12,599 bases of DNA, taken from assembly GCA_016791325.1 (NCBI GenBank), contig JAEUMU010000026.1, positions 1 to 12,599 on the forward strand. The letters are read 5' to 3'. Below the pieces are notes generated by a model. It had not been told where the DNA came from, made no database searches, and saw only the letters and a list, made by a program, of their open reading frames with translations. Origin of the DNA: Hyphomonadaceae bacterium. GTDB lineage: Bacteria > Pseudomonadota > Alphaproteobacteria > Caulobacterales > Aquidulcibacteraceae. Each line of letters opens with the position of its first letter. Position 1 is the stretch's first letter. Made by a program: the position numbers and the translations under genes. This document shows positions 1-6,030 of this stretch, one piece after another.

Positions 1-684
1 CTTGCACGGCTGGCGCTGCTGCACCCCAACGCCAACGACCTGATTACACCCTTCTTCAATTCCGTGGCGCTAGCGGCGCTTGGCGCGGCGGTGACGCTGG
101 CGATCGCGGCCGCTATCGCCGGCGCGGCGCGCCGGGCCGGCGCGCTTGGCAAGGGCGCGCTGTTTGTCGCCGGCATGGGCTATGCGGCGCCCGGTGCGGT
201 GATTGCTTTAGGCGCGCTGTCGCTGTTCGGACTTGCGCGCGAAGCGGGATGGATCGGCGGCTTGGGCGCAGCGCTTTCGGCGGCGGCGCTCTTGTGGGCC
301 TACGCGGCGCGCTTCACGGCCGCCGGCGTGCAGCCGATTGACGCCGGCTTGGCGCGCCTCTCAAAAGGGCTCGATGCATCCGCGCGCACGCTTGGCGCGG
401 GGCCTTGGCGGCGCCTGCTCCAAGTGGATTTGCCGATCGCCGCGCCCTCGCTGGGAGCTGCGGCCTTGATCCTTTTCGTCGATATTCTCAAGGAATTGCC
501 GGCCACGTTGATCTTGCGCCCGTTCAACTTCGACACGCTGGCGGTGTTGGCTTATTCCTACGCGTCCGATGAGCGCTTGCTTCAGGCGGCTGCGCCTTCG
601 TTGCTGATTTTCCTGGCGGGGCTGGCGCCGATGATCATTCTTGCGCGCGGCATTGGCGCGGCGCGGGCGGGCGCACGACCATGA
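1..684 (+). CDS. ABC transporter permease, iron(III) FbpB-like (3' part)
   Basis: The reading frame is open from the first base, so the gene begins upstream; 227 residues of the C-terminal part are visible. It is an inner-membrane permease of a binding-protein-dependent importer. Hydrophobic segments lie at about visible residues 20-42, 52-80, 85-103, 148-165 and 196-216. The cytoplasmic EAA loop that contacts the ATPase is at about 127-146 (ASARTLGAGPWRRLLQVDLP), with the conserved glycine in LGAGP. The stretch after it (KELPATLILRPFNFDTLA, about 164-181) is characteristic of the FbpB/ThiP-type permeases that carry ferric iron or thiamine. The stop overlaps the ATPase start by four bases (ATGA), which indicates translational coupling. 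The periplasmic binding protein is presumably upstream of the window. Permease identity is firm; the iron substrate is an inference from resemblance. Confidence 0.9.
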   Translation, partial: LARLALLHPNANDLITPFFNSVALAALGAAVTLAIAAAIAGAARRAGALGKGALFVAGMGYAAPGAVIALGALSLFGLAREAGWIGGLGAALSAAALLWAYAARFTAAGVQPIDAGLARLSKGLDASARTLGAGPWRRLLQVDLPIAAPSLGAAALILFVDILKELPATLILRPFNFDTLAVLAYSYASDERLLQAAAPSLLIFLAGLAPMIILARGIGAARAGARP

Positions 685-1703
685 CGGCGATCTCACTTAC
701 GCGCGTTCGCCGCACTTATCCGGGGCGCGTTGCACTTGAGGACGTTTCGCTGACAGCGGCGAGCGGACAGGTGCTCGCGCTGCTCGGCGCTTCCGGCTCC
801 GGTAAGTCGACCATCCTGCGGCTGATCGCCGGGCTCGAGCCGCTTGACGCGGGCGAGATACGCATCGCCGACGATATCGCCTCTGCGCCGGGACGCACGC
901 TGGCGCCGGAAGCGCGGCGCATCGGCATGGTGTTTCAAGACTATGCGCTGTTTCCGCATCTCACGGCGGCGCAGAACGTGGCGTTTGGCCTTGAGGGACA
1001 AACCGCGCAGGACAAAGCGCGCACCGCGCTTGTCTGGCTTGATCGCGTTGGTCTTGCGCACCGGGCGGGGGCGTTTCCGCATGAACTCTCCGGCGGTGAA
1101 CAGCAGCGCGTCGCGCTTGCGCGCGCCATGGCGCCGAAGCCGCGCGCCATTCTGCTGGACGAACCCTTCTCCGGGCTCGACCCGAGTTTGCGCGCCGATT
1201 TGCGCGCGGTCACGCTGGCGGCGCTGGGCGAAACCAAGACCACCGCCATTTTCGTCACCCATGACGCGGACGAAGCGCTGATGGTGGCCGATCGCCTGGC
1301 GATCCTGAAAGCGGGGCGCGTGCTGCAGGAAGCGGCGCCGCGCGAAGCCTACGATCAGCCAGCCTGCGCCGGTGCGGCCGCCGCGCTTGGCCCGGTGAAC
1401 ACCTATCGCGGACGCATCGAAAACGGCGCCTTGGCGACGCCGTTCGGGCCCGTGCCGGCGCGCCATCTTGGCGAAGGCGCCGAGGGCCTAGCCGTGGTGC
1501 GGGCGGAGGCGCTCACGCTTACGCCCGGCACGGCGGCGCGCGTGCTGGACGTGCGCCCACAAGGCGCACATGACCGCGTGCGGGTTGAAGCAGGCGGCGT
1601 GGTGTGGGCGGTGCTGGCCCCTGCGCGCGCGCCGTTAGGCGAGCGCGTGGATGTTCAGATAGAAGCTTCCGGAGCGTTTGCGTTTGCTTCAGCTGCAGGC
1701 TGA
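681..1703 (+). CDS. ABC transporter ATP-binding protein, FbpC-like
   Basis: A 340-residue ATPase that would drive the adjacent permease from the cytoplasmic face. Walker A is GASGSGKST at 36-44, the Q-loop glutamine is Q86 (VFQDYALFPH), the signature is LSGGEQQRVALARA from 136, Walker B is AILLDEP at 156-162 and the switch histidine is H194 (FVTHDADEAL). All catalytic elements are intact. The region after about residue 235 has the look of the TOBE-type C-terminal extension found in FbpC, PotA and related importers, and the total length fits them. The start ATG sits in the ATGA overlap with the permease. The last 49 bases overlap, on the opposite strand, the end of the methyltransferase gene. 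ATPase function is certain from motifs; ferric iron as substrate is the likeliest option but thiamine, sulfate or polyamine cannot be excluded. Confidence 0.93.
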   Translation: MTAISLTRVRRTYPGRVALEDVSLTAASGQVLALLGASGSGKSTILRLIAGLEPLDAGEIRIADDIASAPGRTLAPEARRIGMVFQDYALFPHLTAAQNVAFGLEGQTAQDKARTALVWLDRVGLAHRAGAFPHELSGGEQQRVALARAMAPKPRAILLDEPFSGLDPSLRADLRAVTLAALGETKTTAIFVTHDADEALMVADRLAILKAGRVLQEAAPREAYDQPACAGAAAALGPVNTYRGRIENGALATPFGPVPARHLGEGAEGLAVVRAEALTLTPGTAARVLDVRPQGAHDRVRVEAGGVVWAVLAPARAPLGERVDVQIEASGAFAFASAAG

Positions 1704-2638
1704 GTTTCGACGGGTTTGCGCACAATGATGCGGCGCCGTTCCAGACGCCGCTGCGCCAACAGCTTCAGCCGCGTGCGCCAGGCTTCTGCCTCCCACGCCA
1801 GCTCACGCGCGGCGGCGACATCGAGCTTGGCCGCTTCGCCAAGCTTATCGGCGAGCTGAAGGAAGCTCTGGCGTGCATAGCTCAAGAAATCGTCGGTGAT
1901 GTCCTCATCCGCCTCGACGACGAGCCCCACATCTTTCAGCACTTGCAGCAGATCGCCGTGCGCGCGGATTTGCGGCTCGGCGAACGCGGAAGCAAACGCG
2001 GTGTTGAATTCTGGAGACGGCAAACCGGTGTAGCTTTCCAGAACCGCGCAGGCGCCCGGCTTGAGGCATTTCATGATCTGCTGGGCCAGATGCGGCGGGT
2101 AGCTGCAATAGGCGAAATCGTCTGTGCTCCAAAGCCCGTCAAAATGATTGGCGGCCCAGACGTGCGCTTCCAGATCGACGCGGGTGACCGAGACGCGTTC
2201 GCTTAAGCCGGCGGCGGCTACGCCTTGCCGCAGCGCATCGACGGTTTCCTCGCGCCACTCGAACGCTTCGAGCTTGCCGGGAAACGCGCCGGCGAATGCT
2301 TGCACTGGCCCGGCCATGCCGGCGCCCAGCACGGCGACCACGCCGTCCTCGGGGGCGCCAATGCGTGCGGGCTCAAGTGCGTCGGCGAGATCATCGCCGG
2401 GGCGAACGCGACCTGCGCCCCACAACACGTTCAGCGCCGCTAAGCGCGGAGGCGGCGTGTAAGGCGGGAGATCGAACAACGCGTCGTCGGCGCCGGCGGG
2501 GGCGCCGTCATTGGCGGCGGTGAGCGCGGCCTCCACGGCCGCCTCATCGAAGGCTTCGCCTTCCCACCAGGCGCGCAGCTTCGCGCGCGTCATCGCCATC
2601 TGGCGTTTGTTGAACAGAGTCTTAAGCGGCAGCGCCAT
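1655..2638 (-). CDS. Class I SAM-dependent methyltransferase
   Basis: A 327-residue predicted cytoplasmic protein with a Rossmann-type methyltransferase core in its middle. Motif I, which binds the SAM methionine and ribose, is VVAVLGAGMAG at 100-110. A strand ending in acidic residues follows (LEAFEWREETVDALR, 123-137). VTRVDLEAH lies at 151-159, HFDGLWSTDDFAYC at 165-178 (motif IV region), and KCLKPGACAVLESY at 190-203 is a typical strand-5 region. The N-terminal 70 residues are a separate helical segment; the C-terminus has a basic W-x-x-R-x-x-L-L helix and a loose alanine-rich tail. The substrate cannot be deduced. The start ATG has only a weak ribosome binding site; ATG codons for residues 14 and 16 are alternatives. 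It lies 26 bp after the hydrolase gene, probably in one operon, and its last 49 bases overlap the ATPase gene antisense. Confidence 0.8.
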   Translation of the reverse strand: MALPLKTLFNKRQMAMTRAKLRAWWEGEAFDEAAVEAALTAANDGAPAGADDALFDLPPYTPPPRLAALNVLWGAGRVRPGDDLADALEPARIGAPEDGVVAVLGAGMAGPVQAFAGAFPGKLEAFEWREETVDALRQGVAAAGLSERVSVTRVDLEAHVWAANHFDGLWSTDDFAYCSYPPHLAQQIMKCLKPGACAVLESYTGLPSPEFNTAFASAFAEPQIRAHGDLLQVLKDVGLVVEADEDITDDFLSYARQSFLQLADKLGEAAKLDVAAARELAWEAEAWRTRLKLLAQRRLERRRIIVRKPVETQPAAEANANAPEASI

Positions 2639-2664
2639 AGCGCGGCCATCTTACGCCCAGCTCG

Positions 2665-3693
2665 TTAACGATTTGCTTGAACCAGCGGCAGAAGCGGCGG
2701 CGCCTGGGAAGGCAAAGGGGCGTCGGCGTCTTCAATAAAAGCGAGGATATCGGCGAACACCACCTCGCGCTGAAGATCGCGCAGCAGCCAGTGCCAGCCC
2801 TCAGGGTAGAAGACGGTGCGGGCGCTGGCCGGCAGCCTGCGCGCCGCCGAGACCGCCGACGCCCGCGGAATGATCTGATCATGCGCGCCGTAGAGAAACA
2901 GCACATCGCCGTCGAGATTGGCTGCGCGTTCGGAGGCGGTCTGCATCAGGTTGACGAGGCCGTAGACGGCATCGATCCGCGTGCGCCAAATCATGTGCGG
3001 CGCGCGGCCCGCCTGCAGCAGCGCTTCGCGGTTATCGGAAGCTGAGATGCGCCGGGTGACGTTGCGCGGCGGCGAAACCGCACGCCAGGGAAACGTGTGC
3101 GCGCCCACCCAAAGCGTCAGCGCGTAATGATCCGGCAGTGTGGACCAGCCCCACACCGCCGGCGCAACAAGCACCAAGCGATCCACTTGCGGCGAGCCGG
3201 GCTCGCCGAAGGTCGCGATCGCTTCGGCGGCGCCCATGGAATCGCCGACCACCGCGATGGGCGCGCCAGGATGGGCCCGCCGCGCCGCCGCCACCGCCGC
3301 GCGCAAATCTTCGATCATCAGATGCTGGCCCGGCCATACGCCGCGATTGGGCGAGCGCCCAAACCCGCGCGCATCATACGCATAGAGCGCCACGCCGCGC
3401 GCGGCGAACCACGGGCCCGCCAAATAGAACGTATGGGCGTAATCGTTCATGCCGTGCAGGCCGATGATGACGGCGCGAGGCGCTTGGCCTTCGGGCAACC
3501 ACGCGGTGAGCCCGAGTGCTGCGCCGTCGAACGTATAGAAACGCTCCTCCACCGCGCGAAATTGCGGCCCTTCAAAGGTGGCCAATGGAGATGATGCGCG
3601 CTGGACAGTCGGCACACAGGCCGCCAGCAACGCTAGCGCAACGCTGATGAAACCCGCCGCCGCAATTCCGGCAATACGTCCGCCTCGAACCAC
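2665..3693 (-). CDS. Alpha/beta hydrolase, putative lipoprotein (monoacylglycerol-lipase-like)
   Basis: A 342-residue serine hydrolase of the lysophospholipase / monoacylglycerol lipase type. The oxyanion region is HGMNDYA at 80-86, the nucleophile elbow is GDSMG with S152, the acid is probably D272 (GAHDQIIP) and the base H301 (GWHWLLRD). Strand-helix content is typical, for example YAYDARGFGRS at 104-114. The GTG start at 3693 is chosen because AGAGGA lies just upstream and because it yields an export signal: a hydrophobic helix from about residue 9 ending in the lipobox LAAC, with C26 as the acylated residue. The frame stays open upstream to an ATG at 3906, but that extension runs through the glycosylase gene, places the signal helix 80 residues inside and lacks family resemblance. 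The gene therefore overlaps the upstream glycosylase by 61 bp. It likely acts on membrane or exogenous lipid esters at the envelope; the substrate is inferred. Confidence 0.85.
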   Translation of the reverse strand: MVRGGRIAGIAAAGFISVALALLAACVPTVQRASSPLATFEGPQFRAVEERFYTFDGAALGLTAWLPEGQAPRAVIIGLHGMNDYAHTFYLAGPWFAARGVALYAYDARGFGRSPNRGVWPGQHLMIEDLRAAVAAARRAHPGAPIAVVGDSMGAAEAIATFGEPGSPQVDRLVLVAPAVWGWSTLPDHYALTLWVGAHTFPWRAVSPPRNVTRRISASDNREALLQAGRAPHMIWRTRIDAVYGLVNLMQTASERAANLDGDVLFLYGAHDQIIPRASAVSAARRLPASARTVFYPEGWHWLLRDLQREVVFADILAFIEDADAPLPSQAPPLLPLVQANR

Positions 3694-4211
3694 GGATTCC
3701 TCTTCAGCCACGCGCTGTTGCGCCACGACGGGTGCGGCAAGGGCATGACGTGGGCGGGATAGTCGCGCCAGGCGCGCACTGTTTCGCCCAAAGTCTGCTT
3801 CGCTGCTGCGCCAAGATGATAGCGTTGCGCATAGGCGCCGACCAGCAGGGTCAGACGAACATTCTTGAGCAAGGGCAGCAAACGCGGCCGCCACAAGGGC
3901 GCGCATTCGCGCCGTGGCGGCAAGTCGGCGCCGTTCACGGCGCCGGGGTAACAGAAGCCCATGGCGGCGACGGCTATGTTGCGTTTGTCGTAAAAGGCGG
4001 CGCGATCGAGCATGAGCCAGGTGCGGAGCCGGTCGCCGGAGGGATCATCCCAGGGCACGCCGCTTTCGTGCACACGCCTGCCCGGCGCCTGCCCGGCGAT
4101 CAGGATGCGTGCGCGGGCATCCACCCAAACCACCGGGCGATGCTGATGCGGCAAAGCGCAAGCACGGCATGCTTCAATCTCGGCGACGAGTTGTTGCAGC
4201 GGCGAAGACAT
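3633..4211 (-). CDS. Uracil-DNA glycosylase family protein (four-Cys, family-4-like)
   Basis: A 192-residue protein resembling the bacterial uracil-DNA glycosylase superfamily (COG1573 type), which removes uracil from DNA in base-excision repair. Motif 1 is GQAPG at 40-44, and motif 3 is LPHPSWRN at 158-165, where the HPS loop contacts the DNA minor groove. Four cysteines, C15, C18, C87 and C103, give the spacing C-x2-C-x68-C-x15-C expected for the [4Fe-4S] site of family-4 enzymes. A family-4 enzyme would normally read GE(G/A)PG at motif 1; here the acidic residue is Gln41, so the subfamily may differ in activity. The ATG at 4211 is preceded by AAGGGA and gives the usual family length; the frame extends to 4313 but the extra 34 residues are basic, unrelated and overlap the divergent gene. 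It is first in a minus-strand cluster with the hydrolase and methyltransferase. Confidence 0.85.
   Translation of the reverse strand: MSSPLQQLVAEIEACRACALPHQHRPVVWVDARARILIAGQAPGRRVHESGVPWDDPSGDRLRTWLMLDRAAFYDKRNIAVAAMGFCYPGAVNGADLPPRRECAPLWRPRLLPLLKNVRLTLLVGAYAQRYHLGAAAKQTLGETVRAWRDYPAHVMPLPHPSWRNSAWLKRNPWFEADVLPELRRRVSSALR
3698..3703 (-). promoter_or_regulatory. Ribosome binding site deciding the hydrolase GTG start
   Basis: AGAGGA on the minus strand, four bases before GTG at 3693. It lies within the coding sequence of the uracil-DNA glycosylase-like gene and supports initiation there rather than at the far upstream ATG. Confidence 0.65.
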
Positions 4212-4214
4212 CGT

Positions 4215-4220
4215 TCCCTT
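4215..4220 (-). promoter_or_regulatory. Ribosome binding site of the glycosylase-like gene
   Basis: AAGGGA on the minus strand, three bases before ATG 4211. It supports this internal start over the longer reading frame that would begin at 4313. Confidence 0.55.
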
Positions 4221-4229
4221 TAAGCTTAC

Positions 4230-4243
4230 GGGTGAACTCACCC
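4230..4243. promoter_or_regulatory. Palindrome in the glycosylase/esterase divergent region (possible operator)
   Basis: GGGTGA-AC-TCACCC: perfect 6-bp arms around a 2-bp centre, located 19 bp upstream of the glycosylase start and about 60 bp upstream of the esterase start. The tiny centre makes a protein-binding site more plausible than an RNA hairpin. A second 8-bp palindrome, TAAGCTTA, lies at 4221-4228. No known operator consensus is recognised; it does not match the alphaproteobacterial LexA box. Confidence 0.3.
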
Positions 4244-4303
4244 CAAGGCGAGCGCGCAGTTTGGGCTCGACAAGCGCCCGCCGGCGGCGCCATCCCATAA
4301 GAC

Positions 4304-5602
4304 ATGCGCGCACGTTGGGTTTGGCTTATCATCGCCATCGGCCTTGTGGGGTTCGGCCTGGCGGGGTGCATCGCGGCGCGCCTGCCGAATGTGACGCTTG
4401 ATCCGGCGCTGGCTCCGCCGGCGCCGGCGCCGATTTTGGGCCCGTTTGGACAGGATGCGCCGATCAGCACGCGCCACGATTGGGAAACGCGCCGCGCGCC
4501 GCTTCTGCGCCAAGCCTTCGCCACTGAAATTTACGGGCCTTACCCTGCCCATATCATCCCGCCACGGCTGCTCTCGCGCGATGTGATCAGCTACGCGCCG
4601 CTGGCGGGCGAAGCCCAGATCGAACAATGGAGCGTTGCCGTGGGCGGGGCCGACCGCCCCCTCCACTTCAACATGATCATCGTCATGCCCGCACAGGCGC
4701 GCGGCCCAGCGCCGGTGATCGTCATGCAAAACTTTTGCGGCAATCGCGCCGCCTTTCGCGATCCGCCCGCCACCATCGCCGGCCCGCTGACCCCGGTGTT
4801 CCCTGGATGCGAAGGCGGCTGGGAGACGCCGTTGGTTGAGCTTGTGTTCGGCCGCCACATCATGGTTCCGCCTTACCGGCAAATCCTCGCACGTGGTTAT
4901 GCGCTGGCCATGTTTTACGCCGGGGATGTGGTCGGCGATGAAGCTGAAAGCGCGCGCGCGGGACTGGCGCAGCTCTACGGCGAAGACGCCCCCCGCGCCG
5001 GGGCGCTTGCGGCATGGGCCTGGCTTTATTCCCAAGCCTACGATGTCATTGCCGCCGACGCGCGTTTCGACGCCGCGCACATCGCCGTATGGGGCCACTC
5101 ACGCAACGCCAAGGCCGCCTTGCTGGCCGGCGCCAACGATGCGCGGATCGCGGCGGTGATCGCGCATCAATCGGGGCGCGGCGGCGCATCGCTCAACCGG
5201 AGCGACGCCGGCGAGAGCATAGCTGAAATCATGGGAGCTTATCCGTGGTGGTTCCCCCCGGCCTACGCGCGGGCAGCTGAGAGCGCAGTGGATCAGGACG
5301 ACCTTATCGCGCTGATTGCGCCCCGCCCGGTGCTGCTGGGCAATTCCCGGCGCGACGCCTGGGCCGATCCGCTGGGGGCGTGGCGGGCCGCGGAGAGCGC
5401 GAGCCCAGTTTACGAACTCTATGGCGAAGGCGGCCTCGTCCAGCCAGACATGCGCCGTCCTAATCTGCGCGCAGGCATCGGCTTCTACACGCGCGATGGG
5501 CTGCACGGGGTGCATAGCCAGGATTGGGACGTGTTTCTCGAGTTTCTCGACGCGCACTTCCGCGCGGAGGCGCCTCAGAGCGGGCGCCAGCCGAGCAGAT
5601 AA
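4304..5602 (+). CDS. CE15-like (glucuronoyl esterase type) alpha/beta hydrolase, putative lipoprotein
   Basis: A 432-residue protein with an N-terminal membrane helix ending in a lipobox (LAGC, C22), suggesting an envelope-anchored lipoprotein. The remainder resembles bacterial carbohydrate esterase family 15 and related hydrolases. The nucleophile elbow is GHSRNAKAAL with S266, of the G-x-S-R-x-x-K form distinctive for CE15. SGRGGASLNRSDAGES lies at 290-305, and DAWADP at 351-356 matches a segment I associate with the family. The likely catalytic histidine is H401, six residues before the DW pair (D407, W408). Known CE15 enzymes cleave ester links between lignin and glucuronoxylan, but the bacterial family is broad, so the substrate here is open. 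The start has a weak ribosome binding site; the signal peptide argues for it. The gene is divergent from the glycosylase and its last 28 bases overlap the VOC gene tail to tail. Confidence 0.8.
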   Translation: MRARWVWLIIAIGLVGFGLAGCIAARLPNVTLDPALAPPAPAPILGPFGQDAPISTRHDWETRRAPLLRQAFATEIYGPYPAHIIPPRLLSRDVISYAPLAGEAQIEQWSVAVGGADRPLHFNMIIVMPAQARGPAPVIVMQNFCGNRAAFRDPPATIAGPLTPVFPGCEGGWETPLVELVFGRHIMVPPYRQILARGYALAMFYAGDVVGDEAESARAGLAQLYGEDAPRAGALAAWAWLYSQAYDVIAADARFDAAHIAVWGHSRNAKAALLAGANDARIAAVIAHQSGRGGASLNRSDAGESIAEIMGAYPWWFPPAYARAAESAVDQDDLIALIAPRPVLLGNSRRDAWADPLGAWRAAESASPVYELYGEGGLVQPDMRRPNLRAGIGFYTRDGLHGVHSQDWDVFLEFLDAHFRAEAPQSGRQPSR

Positions 5603-5952
5603 AGCGGGCGCCCTTCAGGATCGCGGAACGGGCGCAGCAGGTGCTCGCGCGTTTCTTCGCGCTGCAGCACCATGGCCTCGCGCTCAAACTGCACGCCCGC
5701 GGCTTCGAGTTGCGCCTCGGCCGCGTTCCAATCGACGGGCTCGAAATAGAGCGTGACGTCATGCTGGGGCGGGTTTTCCATGGCCCCAATCATCAGACTG
5801 GCTTCGCCTGCTTGCATGAACGTCATGCCTCCGGCCTCGAACCGTACGGGAAAGCCCATCACGTCACGATAAAACGCGATTACCTCGCCCGCCTTGGCCG
5901 AAACCACCCCGATTTGGCCCAACCCGCGAAAGAGAGAAGCATTCCCGCTCAT
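5575..5952 (-). CDS. VOC / glyoxalase-fold family protein
   Basis: A 125-residue single vicinal-oxygen-chelate domain: first beta-alpha-beta module LGQIGVVS...VIAFYRDVMGFPVRFEAGG (about 11-42), and second module DVTLYFEPVDWNAAEAQLEAAGVQF (about 65-89) ending in FRDPEGRPLYLLG (109-121). Canonical metal ligands are not apparent: the first strand has Gly15 where glyoxalase I-like proteins often have His, and the last strand has Leu/Tyr where Glu is common. It may therefore bind a ligand rather than act as a metalloenzyme. The ATG at 5952 is fixed by a strong GGAGGT six bases upstream; the reading frame extends further upstream but across the promoter and into the MarR gene. It is divergent from MarR and probably controlled by it. 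The 3' end overlaps the esterase gene by 28 bp. Substrate unknown. Confidence 0.85.
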   Translation of the reverse strand: MSGNASLFRGLGQIGVVSAKAGEVIAFYRDVMGFPVRFEAGGMTFMQAGEASLMIGAMENPPQHDVTLYFEPVDWNAAEAQLEAAGVQFEREAMVLQREETREHLLRPFRDPEGRPLYLLGWRPL

Positions 5953-5958
5953 GAACTG

Positions 5959-5964
5959 ACCTCC
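5959..5964 (-). promoter_or_regulatory. Strong ribosome binding site of the VOC gene
   Basis: GGAGGT on the minus strand, six bases before ATG 5952. It is one of the best Shine-Dalgarno matches in the window and sets the start of the VOC protein. Confidence 0.75.
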
Positions 5965-5986
5965 GCTGTAAGCACCCCGCCGCTTT

Positions 5987-6015
5987 TGTTTAGTTTGACG
6001 AACTAAATATGTCAA
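5987..6015 (-). promoter_or_regulatory. Candidate sigma70-type promoter for the VOC gene
   Basis: On the minus strand a perfect -35 hexamer TTGACA (6015-6010) is followed, after 17 bases, by TAAACA (5992-5987), a moderate -10 with three of six matches. Predicted transcription would start near 5980, leaving a short leader containing the GGAGGT ribosome binding site. The spacer is largely filled by the MarR-type palindrome. Confidence 0.45.
5989..6007. promoter_or_regulatory. Perfect 19-bp palindrome, probable MarR operator
   Basis: TTTAGTT (5989-5995), spacer TGACG, AACTAAA (6001-6007): seven perfectly complementary bases in each arm. AT-rich palindromes of about this size lying between divergent genes are typical MarR-family binding sites. 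It covers the -35/-10 spacer and part of the -10 of the VOC promoter and lies 23 bp upstream of the MarR start, so one dimer could repress both genes. The role is inferred from position and symmetry. Confidence 0.6.
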
Positions 6016-6030
6016 TGCAATCTGCTGAGC

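Noticed and set aside
693..1466. Long minus-strand open frame opposite the ABC ATPase
   Set aside because: Arg/Ala-rich shadow of a GC-rich gene; the plus strand carries every ABC motif intact.
3694..3906. In-frame N-terminal extension of the hydrolase giving a 413-residue protein
   Set aside because: It is antisense-free but lies in the glycosylase coding region in another frame, buries the signal peptide 80 residues deep, and a GTG with a good ribosome binding site exists at 3693.
4278..4287. CCGCCGGCGG palindrome upstream of the esterase
   Set aside because: Pure G+C self-complementary strings are expected by chance at this base composition.
4212..4303. Possible LexA/SOS box for the glycosylase-like gene
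   Set aside because: GTTC occurs but not in the GTTC-N7-GTTC spacing known for alphaproteobacterial LexA sites.
4238..5098. 286-residue minus-strand open frame opposite the CE15-like gene
   Set aside because: Low-complexity basic composition without recognisable motifs; the opposite frame has a signal peptide and catalytic motifs.
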